NCBI RefSeq assembly: GCF_030285785.1
Contig: NZ_CP127247.1
Span: forward strand, 372,001-436,000
Length of the DNA stretch: 64,000 nt
Source: Parasedimentitalea psychrophila
Lineage (GTDB): Bacteria; Pseudomonadota; Alphaproteobacteria; Rhodobacterales; Rhodobacteraceae
Direction: 5' to 3'
The notes beneath the pieces are model-generated. The model had not been told where the DNA came from. It saw only the letters and a list, made by a program, of their open reading frames with translations, and ran no database searches. Below are positions 52,824 to 61,104 of this stretch, piece by piece (the first letter of the stretch is position 1; each line of letters opens with the position of its first letter). The translations under genes were made by a program, and so were the position numbers.

Positions 52824-54890
52824 ATGGTCCTTAACAGATGGGATGACAAAGAGGCAAAGATTTTCGTGGACGCTGCAGGGAGTGACCCGGCAGACCGCGA
52901 ACTGGCGCTGCGGGTATACACATCGCAGATCATCGGCCGGGATTCCAACCTGGTGCTGCATGGCGGCGGCAACACCTCTTGCAAATTGAAACGCAAAGAT
53001 ATTTTCGGCAACGAGATGGATGTGCTGCACGTCAAAGGCAGCGGCTGGGATCTTGGGGTTATCAAGGCCGCCGGCCTGCCCGGCGTACGCCTGAACCCAC
53101 TGCTGGAACTGCGCCAGCTTGATGCGCTGAGCGACGAGGACATGGTCAACCTGCAACGGGCCAATCTGATTGATTCCACCTCGCCGAACCCCTCGGTCGA
53201 GACCCTGCTGCACGCCTTCCTGCCGCACACCTACGTTGACCACACCCATGCCACTGCAATGCTGTCACTGGCCGATCTGCCAAATGTTCAGGATGTTGTA
53301 GCCGAGATTTTCGGCGACCGGTTGGTCTGCGTTCCCTTCATCATGCCGGGCTTTGAATTGGCCAAGGTTGCCGCCGAGGTCTATGACGCCAACCCGAATG
53401 TCGAAGGTCTGATCCTGATCAACCACGGCCATTTCGCCTTTGGCGACACCGCCAGGGAATCATACGACCGGCTGATCGAACACACCAATATGGTCGAGGC
53501 CTGGCTGGAAAAAACCAGCGGTTCGGTACCAAAAACGGCCCAAGGCCAGTCCGAGGAAATGTCGGCAAATGCCGCCGACATTCTGCCGATGCTGCGCGGC
53601 ATCATTGGCGATGCAAACGCCCGCTTTACCGGGGATCGCGACGTTGCCATGCCGGTGATGAATATGCGCAACGGCGACAATGTGCAGGAGTTTTTTGCCC
53701 GCGACGATCTTGCCGCCCTGTCCCGCCGCGGCGTTGCCACCCCGGATCACGTCATCCGCACCAAAAATTACCCGCTGCATCTAACGGCCGAAATCCTTGC
53801 CGGCGGACGCGAGACCATTGCCCAGGCGGTCGAGGATTTCATCGCCGAATACACCGCCTATTTTGACACCAACGCCGCCCGCTTTGGTGGTGCCAAGACC
53901 ATGTTGATGCCAACCCCCAATCTGGCCTGGATCGAGGGCATCGGCGCCGTCGGTATTTCGGCCAATGCCAAGGCAGCAGCCGCCGCATCAGATCTGGCAG
54001 CGCAGAACATCACCGCTATGACCAACGGCGAGGCTTGCGGCGGCTTCCAGCCGGTGGATGCAGCCAAACTGTTCGATATGGAATACTGGTCGCTTGAGCA
54101 GGCCAAACTCGGCAAAGGAAAACCACCGGCACTGCAGGGCCGTGTGGTGATGATCACCGGCGGCGGTGGCGCGATCGGTCTGGCCACGGCGCAGGAATTC
54201 GCCGCCCTCGGAGCCAATGTGTTCCTGGTCGACTTGGAGGCCACAGCGCTTGACGCGGCGCTAGCCGATCTCGGCAGCAATCATGGCGGCCTTGCACTGG
54301 ACATCACCGAAGCCGATGCCGCCACGCGCGCCATGCAGGCCTGCATCCAGACATTTGGTGGGTTGGACATCCTGGTGTCCAACGCCGGCGCCGCGTGGAC
54401 CGGCGAAATTGCCGGGCTGGATGACGCGATTTTGCGCAAAAGCTTTGAGCTGAACTTCTTTGCCCATCAGGCCTTTGCCAAAGCCGCCGCAGGCGTGTTC
54501 GCGGCCCAGGGACGCGGCGGGCAAATCCTGATCAACGTGTCGAAACAGGCGGTTAATCCCGGCAAGGGGTTCGGGGCTTATGGCATCCCAAAAGCCGCAA
54601 CATTCTTCCTGCTGCGGCAACTGGCACTGGAACTGGGGCCACAGGGGGTGCGGGTCAATGGCATCAACGCCGACCGTATCCGATCAGGCCTGCTCGACCC
54701 AGCTTTTGTCACCGAGCGCGCCAAGGCAAGGGGCATCGATGAGGAGGCCTATATGGCCGGCAACTTGCTGCGCCGCGAAGTCGAGGCCGCGCATGTCGGA
54801 AAGGCATTTGTGGCTTTGGCGCAGAGCGAACGCACAACGGCCCATGTCATGACCGTAGACGGCGGCAATATCGAAGCGGCACTTCGCTAG
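52824..54890 (+). CDS. Class II aldolase / short-chain dehydrogenase fusion (RhaD-like)
   Basis: 688 residues from ATG 52824; a GTG at 52803 would add seven residues. Domain 1 (to about 420) is a class II zinc aldolase: NLVLHGGGNTSCK, zinc histidines in VDHTHATAM and LINHGHFAFG. Domain 2 (about 430-688) is a short-chain dehydrogenase: VMITGGGGAIGLATA, ILVSNAGAA, and YGIPKA (YxxxK). Rhizobial RhaD has this layout and acts on rhamnulose-1-P. Next to mtnK/mtnA, cleavage of 5-methylthio- or 5-deoxyribulose-1-P to DHAP plus an aldehyde, which the second domain then reduces or oxidises, is more likely. Confidence 0.88.
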   Translation: MVLNRWDDKEAKIFVDAAGSDPADRELALRVYTSQIIGRDSNLVLHGGGNTSCKLKRKDIFGNEMDVLHVKGSGWDLGVIKAAGLPGVRLNPLLELRQLDALSDEDMVNLQRANLIDSTSPNPSVETLLHAFLPHTYVDHTHATAMLSLADLPNVQDVVAEIFGDRLVCVPFIMPGFELAKVAAEVYDANPNVEGLILINHGHFAFGDTARESYDRLIEHTNMVEAWLEKTSGSVPKTAQGQSEEMSANAADILPMLRGIIGDANARFTGDRDVAMPVMNMRNGDNVQEFFARDDLAALSRRGVATPDHVIRTKNYPLHLTAEILAGGRETIAQAVEDFIAEYTAYFDTNAARFGGAKTMLMPTPNLAWIEGIGAVGISANAKAAAAASDLAAQNITAMTNGEACGGFQPVDAAKLFDMEYWSLEQAKLGKGKPPALQGRVVMITGGGGAIGLATAQEFAALGANVFLVDLEATALDAALADLGSNHGGLALDITEADAATRAMQACIQTFGGLDILVSNAGAAWTGEIAGLDDAILRKSFELNFFAHQAFAKAAAGVFAAQGRGGQILINVSKQAVNPGKGFGAYGIPKAATFFLLRQLALELGPQGVRVNGINADRIRSGLLDPAFVTERAKARGIDEEAYMAGNLLRREVEAAHVGKAFVALAQSERTTAHVMTVDGGNIEAALR

Positions 54891-54935
54891 CCGCCTGGCG
54901 GTTGAAGACACCGGTACTGCAGGACAAAAAGCCCG

Positions 54936-54967
54936 AACACCGCCCGTGAAAACCCGGGCGGTGTTTT
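54936..54967 (+). terminator. Rho-independent terminator after the aldolase fusion
   Basis: Stem CACCGCCCG / CGGGCGGTG with a loop of about eight bases, followed by TTTT. It begins 46 bases after the stop codon. Confidence 0.85.
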
Positions 54968-55038
54968 CGATTGATGAAAGCCCGCACTGTAACTGGAGCG
55001 GCTATCTCCTGCTGCCAGCCTCAGTCGCGCGGCATCAA

Positions 55039-55060
55039 AATTGGTACTGTCAGACCAATT
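55039..55060. promoter_or_regulatory. Inverted repeat AATTGGT-N8-ACCAATT
   Basis: A perfect 7-bp inverted repeat between the aldolase terminator and the end of the amino-acid importer operon, next to mini-element G. It resembles a regulator site, but no gene starts nearby, so it may be left over from a lost promoter. Confidence 0.35.
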
Positions 55061-55070
55061 CGACCCGGCC

Positions 55071-55109
55071 CCTTCTCGTGGTTTGCTAACAAACCACTGT
55101 CCGGAAGTG
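55071..55109 (-). repeat. Hairpin mini-element, copy G (39 bp, diverged)
   Basis: On the minus strand: CACTTCCGGACA, stem GTGGTTTG/CAAACCAC, then GAGAAGG. Compared with copy B, the outer stem pair changed from A-T to G-C on both arms at once. It follows NNRAENSQP, an IS6-family transposase end segment (55110-55135), so this copy also sits in a transposase remnant. Confidence 0.72.
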
Positions 55110-55141
55110 GCTGGGAGTTCTCAGCGCGGTTGTTCAGACTG

Positions 55142-55888
55142 TTACAGAATTTGACCTAGAAACGCGATGGTGCGCGGGTCTTTGGCAGCGTCAAAAAACG
55201 TGGCCGGCGGCCCGTGCTCTACGATTACGCCCCGGTCCGTAAAATAGATATGATCCGCAACTTCACGGGCAAACCCCATTTCGTGGGTCACCAGAATACA
55301 GGTCATTCCGTCTTCGGCCAGATCCCTTATTGTTTGCAAGACCTCGTTGACAGTTTCCGGATCCAGCGCCGCCGTCACTTCGTCAAACAGCATCACATCC
55401 GGGTTCATCGCCAGCGAACGCGCAATAGCGACACGCTGCTGCTGCCCGCCCGAAAGCTCTCCTGGATAGCTGTCTTCTTTACCCTCAAGGCGAACTTTCT
55501 TGATCAGCCCACGCGCCAGCCTTTCCACATCTTCCTTTTTGTCTTTAAGCACCAAAAGCGGCGCCATCATTATATTCTCGATGGCTGTCTTGTGCGGGAA
55601 CAGATTGTATTGCTGAAACACCATGCCTACTTTCTTACGCAGCTCCAGCTTGTCCAGATCCGGATCGTTCACTTCCTGACCTTCGACCAGAATGGAGCCG
55701 CTCTGAAAGTTATTAAGCGCGTTAACACAGCGAATAAGCGTGGATTTTCCGGACCCTGATGGGCCGATGATACAAATCACCTCGCCCTTCATGATGTCCA
55801 TTGACACACCCTTCAGAACCTCAAGGGATCCAAAAGATTTATGCAGATCCTTGATCGAGACCATCGGGTCTGTGTCAGTCCATACCAT
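55142..55888 (-). CDS. Polar amino acid ABC importer ATPase
   Basis: 248 residues, GlnQ/HisP size. Walker [19 protein letters not shown]-loop [12 protein letters not shown], signature [15 protein letters not shown], Walker [15 protein letters not shown], His in LVTHEMGFA. Last gene of an operon with two permeases and a binding protein. Substrate inferred as an amino acid or related zwitterion. Confidence 0.94.
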   Translation of the reverse strand: MVWTDTDPMVSIKDLHKSFGSLEVLKGVSMDIMKGEVICIIGPSGSGKSTLIRCVNALNNFQSGSILVEGQEVNDPDLDKLELRKKVGMVFQQYNLFPHKTAIENIMMAPLLVLKDKKEDVERLARGLIKKVRLEGKEDSYPGELSGGQQQRVAIARSLAMNPDVMLFDEVTAALDPETVNEVLQTIRDLAEDGMTCILVTHEMGFAREVADHIYFTDRGVIVEHGPPATFFDAAKDPRTIAFLGQIL

Positions 55889-55900
55889 ATTGGTAATCCT

Positions 55901-56746
55901 TCAGGTTTTTACGGCAAATTTCTTTTCGAGACGTACTGTCAGCCGTGCAATCGGATAGCAGTAGACAAAGAAAAGAAACAAAACGAATGAATAGAACGGG
56001 ATCAGCAGATCACTGCGCCCACCTTCGGCTGCCAGTGCCTGACCGGTCAGGGTCATCACCTCGGACACTCCGACAATCGAGGCCAGAACAGTGGCCATTG
56101 TCAGGATCGAATAGAGGTTCATCCAGGGCGGCAACATGCGTTTCACACATTGCGGCAGGATGATCCGCCACAGCACCTGAGTGCGCGAGAACGCCAGGCT
56201 CTCTGCCGCTTCCCATTGGCCGCTGGGGAGCGAGACAATAGCGCCGCGGACAATTTCGGACACGTTGGCCATGACCGGCAGTGCCAGTCCGAACATTGCC
56301 TTAAGCCAGTCCGGTAACGGGATCGTCAGGCCAAAAATCTTCAACTCAAACGGCAATAGGAACATGGCAAAGAACAACAAAACCAGCCACGGCGCGTTGC
56401 GGAAAAACTGGGTTGTGATCCAGGCTAATTTTCGCACCACAGGGTTCAGCGAAATCTGCCCAAGCCCAAGAGCCGCCCCTGCAAGGGTGCCAAGGGCCAT
56501 CGCGCTGATGGATATGACGATATTAAAAATAAACCCCTTCAACAAAAGCGGCATCCATTGCACCAGAATGTCCCATATTGAAGCCCGGCCCGGGTCAGTG
56601 GCTGCAAACGCCGCCGGAATCGATGCGGCAATGCAGACAACGATCAATACAAGCCCGTGCCAAGGCCGTAACTGAAACCGATCATCGGGCCGTGGTTTTG
56701 GGGTCAACATCATGACTGGCATGATTTTGGGCGTTTGATTGTTCAT
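55901..56746 (-). CDS. Polar amino acid ABC importer permease 2
   Basis: 281 residues from ATG 56746, which has AGGGGG seven bases upstream; an ATG at 56752 has too little spacing. HisM-type membrane domain with an EAA loop EAAESLAFSRTQVLWRIILPQ. A basic 25-residue N-terminal tail precedes the first helix. Confidence 0.92.
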   Translation of the reverse strand: MNNQTPKIMPVMMLTPKPRPDDRFQLRPWHGLVLIVVCIAASIPAAFAATDPGRASIWDILVQWMPLLLKGFIFNIVISISAMALGTLAGAALGLGQISLNPVVRKLAWITTQFFRNAPWLVLLFFAMFLLPFELKIFGLTIPLPDWLKAMFGLALPVMANVSEIVRGAIVSLPSGQWEAAESLAFSRTQVLWRIILPQCVKRMLPPWMNLYSILTMATVLASIVGVSEVMTLTGQALAAEGGRSDLLIPFYSFVLFLFFVYCYPIARLTVRLEKKFAVKT

Positions 56747-56757
56747 TGTCATGCCCC

Positions 56758-57504
56758 CTAGGCCCCGAAACCAGGGAGTTTCAGCTTCCGCTCCCAGCTG
56801 TTCATTCCCCATACAAGGACACCAACAAGGCCAAAATAGACTAGCAGCAAAAAGAACATCATTTCGGTTACGTTGACATTATCGGACCAGATTTGATTGG
56901 CCTCGTAAAGCATCTCGGGGACGGCAATCGCATAGGCCAGAGTGGTGGTTTTCACCAAATTTACCAGATTATTATTCAGCGCAGGCAGCGCCACCCGGAT
57001 GGCCAGCGGCATCGTGATATGGGTATAGATTGTCAGGCGCGAGAACCCCAGTGCCTCGGCAGCCTCGATGGTTGATCGAGGCACGGCTTCAATCCCGGAT
57101 CGGAAAATCTCTACGTTGAAAGCGCCGGCAAAAAACGACAGCGAAATCGCGGCCCAGGCAAACCCGCCCAGAATGGGCTGTTGTCCGCCATAGCCGTTCG
57201 ACACGGTTGGTAGCAAAGAACTGATGGCAAAATAGAAAAAATACAATTGTACCAAAGGCGGCGTATTGCGGAACAGCTGAATATAGCCGTTCATAATGCG
57301 GCGGGTCCATTTAAATGGTGAATTTTGCAGCCACGCGCCGATGATCCCAATGATGATCGAGAAAAACAGGCAGACCAACGACAATTTGATGGTCATGAAA
57401 AAACCAAAAAACATCCGGTCCCGGTCGTAACTATCGTAAAGGAAAGGCAGGTTTATTCCGGTGGTTTCATAAAGAACTCTGAACCAGTCATAAAATGCTT
57501 CCAT
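56758..57504 (-). CDS. Polar amino acid ABC importer permease 1
   Basis: 248 residues of the HisMQ family. FRNTPPLVQLYFFYFA and the EAA loop EAAEALGFSRLTIYTHITMP are clear. It is followed 11 bases later by the second permease, giving a heterodimeric membrane channel. Confidence 0.93.
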   Translation of the reverse strand: MEAFYDWFRVLYETTGINLPFLYDSYDRDRMFFGFFMTIKLSLVCLFFSIIIGIIGAWLQNSPFKWTRRIMNGYIQLFRNTPPLVQLYFFYFAISSLLPTVSNGYGGQQPILGGFAWAAISLSFFAGAFNVEIFRSGIEAVPRSTIEAAEALGFSRLTIYTHITMPLAIRVALPALNNNLVNLVKTTTLAYAIAVPEMLYEANQIWSDNVNVTEMMFFLLLVYFGLVGVLVWGMNSWERKLKLPGFGA

Positions 57505-57562
57505 GTGATCTCCTTCCCTCTGCCCAACTGACGCAGGCTCGCCCGCCTAAAGTCGACTAAAG

Positions 57563-57595
57563 TTGGCGGCGGAAACGCAGGAATCCCGCCGCCAA
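57563..57595. repeat. Intercistronic hairpin after the amino-acid binding-protein gene
   Basis: A perfect 10-bp stem, TTGGCGGCGG / CCGCCGCCAA, with a 13-base loop, between the binding-protein stop (57608) and the permease start. Same place and probable role as the hairpins at 22.5 and 39.8 kb. Confidence 0.65.
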
Positions 57596-57607
57596 AAGGT
57601 TTGGCAC

Positions 57608-58420
57608 CTATTTGTATTTGGCGTTCATATCCATGGCAAACGGCGTGTTGGCGACGCCCCATTCGGTTTCCAGTTCAAGGATACGGCCAGATTTGTGCCA
57701 ACCGATGATCATCTCAGACATCAGTTCGTGGAACCGTGTTTCACCAAGTGCAACGGCCAGTCCCCAAGGGGCGTCGTCGATGGTTGGCAGCGGCATTTCG
57801 TAGTCGGCCCACTCGGCCTGCTCCAGCGTCGCCACGTGGGATGAATCATCATAGACGAATGCCACACAATTGCCGGCCTTCAGAGCCGCATACACTTCTG
57901 CCGTACCTTTGAATGCGACGATCGTGGCGCCAAAATCACGCCCGGTCTTTTTGTTGTAGAACGCACCCTGAATGCCGCAAACAGGTTTGCCACGCAGGTC
58001 TTCCCATTCTGTGAACCCAAAGCTTTTGGGGGTCATGATGTTGGTGCCCGAAGAATAGTAATTCGGATCAACAATCGACACCACTTTGCGCCGGTCCGGT
58101 TTGTCCGTCATGGTGGCGATCAAAAGATCAACTTTGCCCTGCTGCAGGAACTGCATGCGGTTAGAGCTGACGACCGGCACAAATTCGATGCTGACACCCA
58201 GCTTGTCAGCCACATCCTGAGCCAGATCAGGCTCGATGCCGATGATCGCACCCGACGTGTCGCGATAGCCGTATGGTTTATAGTCGGCTTTGACGGCCAC
58301 GCGCAAAGTGCCGCGCGCCTTGATATCATCAAGGACATCAGCCTGTGCAGGCAGGGCCGCAAAGACAAGCGCGCTCAGAGCCGCGGTCATCGCCATTCTC
58401 TTTGTCATAACCTTGAACAT
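57608..58420 (-). CDS. Family 3 extracellular solute-binding protein
   Basis: 270 residues from ATG 58420, which has GGAG upstream. Signal peptide ends near AAQADV-like PAQA. Family 3 signature: IKARGTLRVAVKADYKPYGYRD, GIEPDLAQDVADKLGVSIEFVPV, LIATMTDKPDRRKVV. The usual (E/D)GFDxDL reads GAIIGIEPDLAQD. First gene of the importer operon; ligand probably an amino acid or amine. Confidence 0.93.
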   Translation of the reverse strand: MFKVMTKRMAMTAALSALVFAALPAQADVLDDIKARGTLRVAVKADYKPYGYRDTSGAIIGIEPDLAQDVADKLGVSIEFVPVVSSNRMQFLQQGKVDLLIATMTDKPDRRKVVSIVDPNYYSSGTNIMTPKSFGFTEWEDLRGKPVCGIQGAFYNKKTGRDFGATIVAFKGTAEVYAALKAGNCVAFVYDDSSHVATLEQAEWADYEMPLPTIDDAPWGLAVALGETRFHELMSEMIIGWHKSGRILELETEWGVANTPFAMDMNAKYK

Positions 58421-58552
58421 AGTCTTCTCCAGTAAGGGCCACACATATAGTCTGAATGTCTGGTGGCGATTTTGAACATCCGCTAAGGTTGCTCGTTTCA
58501 GGCGTGAATAGATGGTATTTTCAGGGTTTCTGACCGGGTTGCACGGGGTCTC

Positions 58553-58591
58553 GACACTGGCGATTGACACTGGCAATTGACACTGGCGATT
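58553..58591. repeat. Three tandem 13-bp repeats
   Basis: GACACTGGCGATT, GACACTGGCAATT, GACACTGGCGATT in direct tandem, 130 bases before the binding-protein start. The rest of 58421-58778 shows no gene. Could be a regulator array or a slipped-strand duplication. Confidence 0.7.
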
Positions 58592-58778
58592 TTGCCACCC
58601 TGTATTGTGCGGCACGCTGTAATTTTCGGAATGAGGACCCCGCCTTGGCACTCGTCGGCTCGGGCATTGCTCCTGGCGGCTGTTCCGCCTGCAGATCTAA
58701 CCTGCAAGCCTCGCCAAAACCGTTGCCAATGCCGCCCCCCCGTGCTGTCGGGAACACAAATAGGGTCGAATAATGTGA

Positions 58779-58862
58779 CATATGAAATAAGTGCCCCCCC
58801 CCAAGAATTCTTGCTTTAAAAATGTAGCGGATACCATTTTTTGTCAAAGTATATTTCATATG
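58779..58862. promoter_or_regulatory. Paired RpiR-type half sites
   Basis: CATATGAAATA (58779-58789) and TATTTCATATG (58852-58862) are perfect 11-bp inverted copies, 62 bases apart, upstream of the RpiR gene and divergent from the importer operon. A TTTCATATG-type site on each side suits a dimer of dimers and DNA looping. Confidence 0.55.
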
Positions 58863-58936
58863 GTACGATATTCCCGTTGCGAACGAACCAAAAAAGTACG
58901 AAGTACGACTATTGCGACAAGGTGGACCCGTCAGGC

Positions 58937-59782
58937 ATGTTAAAAATTGATCAGAAACTGACCAAGGCGCTCTCGAATCTACCAAAAAAACTTGGCCGGG
59001 CAGCGCGATATGCGCTCGACAACCCTGACCGGATTGCCTTTGATTCCATGCGCACAGTGGCAACGGCCTGCGATGTGGCATCGCCAACGATGTTGCGCCT
59101 AGCCCGGGCGTTGGATTATGAAAACTACGAGGCGTTTCGTTATGAGTTCCAGCAAAGATTTGTAACCCAAGGGCTCGGCAATCGCGCTGTTGCTTTGCGC
59201 AGCGGCGCCGGGTCGCAAAAAGAAGACCAGCTGCCCAAAAACATTGCCCAGGCAGCAACGCAGAATATTGCGCTGACGCTCAAGCAGATGGATCTGTCAG
59301 CCGTCGAGGCGTTTACCAAAAGTGTTCAAGACTCGGAACGGACGATAATTCTTGGGTCAGGGTCCATGCACTGGATGGCCGCCCTGATGGAAACAACCGG
59401 CCAAATGGCCATCCCCGGTCTGCGGACGGATCATTCCGGCAGTGCAACAATGGTTGAAACCATCGCATCTATAACAGAACGCGATACGGCGCTGGTTCTG
59501 GCCTATGCACCTTACGCCAAAGAAACGGTCGTGGCCGCAGCCTATGCAAGCGATAAGAACGCTAAGGTATTTGCCATAACGGACAAGCTCAGTTCGCCTT
59601 TGGTTGAATACGCGGATCATGTGTTTATCGCCCCAACAGAAAGCCCGCATTATTACCCGTCGGTCATTTCCACGGTCCTGATGATAGAAGTCCTATTGTC
59701 AGCCACTGTTGCAGCATCAGATGCGCTTGATCGGATTAAGCAGACTGAACTTGTTCGCAACACGAGCGGCGCATATTTTTAA
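58937..59782 (+). CDS. MurR/RpiR family transcriptional regulator
   Basis: 281 residues from ATG 58937; an upstream TTG at 58841 lies within the operator region. N-terminal HTH (AARYALDNPDRIAFDSMRTVATACDVASPTMLRLARALDYENY) and a C-terminal SIS domain with IILGSGSMHWMAALMETTG. Divergent from the amino-acid-type importer. RpiR proteins usually sense phosphosugars, but members controlling amine catabolism exist. Confidence 0.92.
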   Translation: MLKIDQKLTKALSNLPKKLGRAARYALDNPDRIAFDSMRTVATACDVASPTMLRLARALDYENYEAFRYEFQQRFVTQGLGNRAVALRSGAGSQKEDQLPKNIAQAATQNIALTLKQMDLSAVEAFTKSVQDSERTIILGSGSMHWMAALMETTGQMAIPGLRTDHSGSATMVETIASITERDTALVLAYAPYAKETVVAAAYASDKNAKVFAITDKLSSPLVEYADHVFIAPTESPHYYPSVISTVLMIEVLLSATVAASDALDRIKQTELVRNTSGAYF

Positions 59783-59844
59783 CGACAGCCAATCCTGCTC
59801 GTTGTCAGGCTCGCCCTCATAGGGGGCTGTCAGATGGATGCGAA

Positions 59845-60045
59845 CCAGTCTCTGTAAGGACAGTAGCGCTATCCCTTATGGCGCATAAATCTTGCGCGGC
59901 GACGAACAACGGGCCGAACCAATTCCACCAGAAACGGGCCGTCTGGTGACTGATAGCAATCCCTCGCTCCCGCAACAGGTCTGAGACATTTGGGAGGGAA
60001 AGTGGCAACCGAAATTGCATCATCACGGCAAGCCGGATGATTTAG
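59845..60045 (-). mobile_element. IS6-family transposase N-terminal relic
   Basis: Minus strand reads IIRLAVMMQFRLPLSLPNVS and DLLRERGIAISHQTARFWWN, the N-terminus of an IS6-type transposase closely like the relic at 45.4 kb. It then loses similarity. No catalytic part. It lies between the RpiR gene and the phosphotransferase gene; 60046-60147 holds nothing recognisable. Confidence 0.8.
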
Positions 60046-60147
60046 GGGCTGCTCTGGCGGGTCCGAAGGAAAAACCGTTTTTGACCTGGATGTCTGATCT
60101 GCAGCCAGAGATAGTCAGGTGCCGCCGCGCAACATGGCCGATCAAGG

Positions 60148-61083
60148 TTAGTCAGCCGCGCGAACCGCGGCAATATGGCCAGCAAATCCTGGGCCCATCA
60201 TCAATGCCCTGCACCGTCCAAACCGGTTGATGGCATAGACCCAAAAGTCCTCGGCCGGATTGCCGTCCGCATGCTGAATCAATCCCCACAGGGTCCACAA
60301 CAAATCGCACATGGCCTTATAGATCACCATCCGTCCAACTTGTGCCGCCGACGGGGCCGCGCCAAAATAGGCCGTCAGCATTTCGATATCCTGCGCGTCT
60401 GTCAGTCCCGCCTCGACCGACAGATCACCCAGATCCCACAGCGGGTCATTCATGCCGGAATACTCGTAATCAACGATCCACATGCGCGTACCATCGTCCA
60501 GAAAGTTTTCGCACAGCGGATCACAATGACTGGGAACCAGAGTGCCCGGCCTATCCGCCAGCAGCTGTTTGATCGGGGCGGACTCGGCAACAACAACCTC
60601 GTATCCATCAGGTAATTCGATCTGTTTTTGGGACAGGATCCCGAGGTAGTCATCAATCATTGCAAACAGTTCGAACCGGAATTTGAAGGGGGTCGGAGAC
60701 TGGTGCAATTGCTGCAACGCCAGCCCTGCCCGTGCCGCAGATCCGGTGCGGCTGTGAAACAATGCAGGAGTCATCGTCTCAATGCCCTCAATGCAATCGC
60801 TGATCATGACACCGGTATTGCTGTCGGCCCACAATACTCTGGCGGCGATGCCAGTCTTTGCGGCAACTTTGGTATTATGGATCTCAACCGCCCGGTCTAT
60901 GTAGGCCTCGGTGCCCTGTCCGGGAATACGTACAATCACGCTTTGGCCTTCAAATTCGACCCGGTAGACCAGATTGGTCAACCCACCCAACCGCTGTATT
61001 GTGCAAGTTTGAGGGGTGGCAGCCTCAAACGCCTGCAATTTGCGCAGGGCCTTCAACACGGGTGCGGTGTTTTCATCTGCCAT
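60148..61083 (-). CDS. Choline/ethanolamine kinase-like phosphotransferase
   Basis: 311 residues of the APH/ChoK fold. Nucleotide region LGGLTNLVYRVEFEGQSVIVRIPG, catalytic loop LVPSHCDPLCENFLDDGTRMWIVDYEYSGMNDPLWDLGDLS (HxDxxxxN and the DYE metal site). The brenner motif resembles LicA/choline kinases. It starts 21 bases after the flavoprotein gene, so the two are co-transcribed and probably act on the same amino alcohol. Confidence 0.87.
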   Translation of the reverse strand: MADENTAPVLKALRKLQAFEAATPQTCTIQRLGGLTNLVYRVEFEGQSVIVRIPGQGTEAYIDRAVEIHNTKVAAKTGIAARVLWADSNTGVMISDCIEGIETMTPALFHSRTGSAARAGLALQQLHQSPTPFKFRFELFAMIDDYLGILSQKQIELPDGYEVVVAESAPIKQLLADRPGTLVPSHCDPLCENFLDDGTRMWIVDYEYSGMNDPLWDLGDLSVEAGLTDAQDIEMLTAYFGAAPSAAQVGRMVIYKAMCDLLWTLWGLIQHADGNPAEDFWVYAINRFGRCRALMMGPGFAGHIAAVRAAD

Positions 61084-61104
61084 AATCCAGTACTCCTGTG
61101 TTGG

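Noticed and set aside
58421-58552. Longer N-terminus for the family 3 binding protein
   Set aside because: The upstream extension is polar, without a ribosome site, and would bury the signal peptide; ATG 58420 with GGAG is clearly the start.
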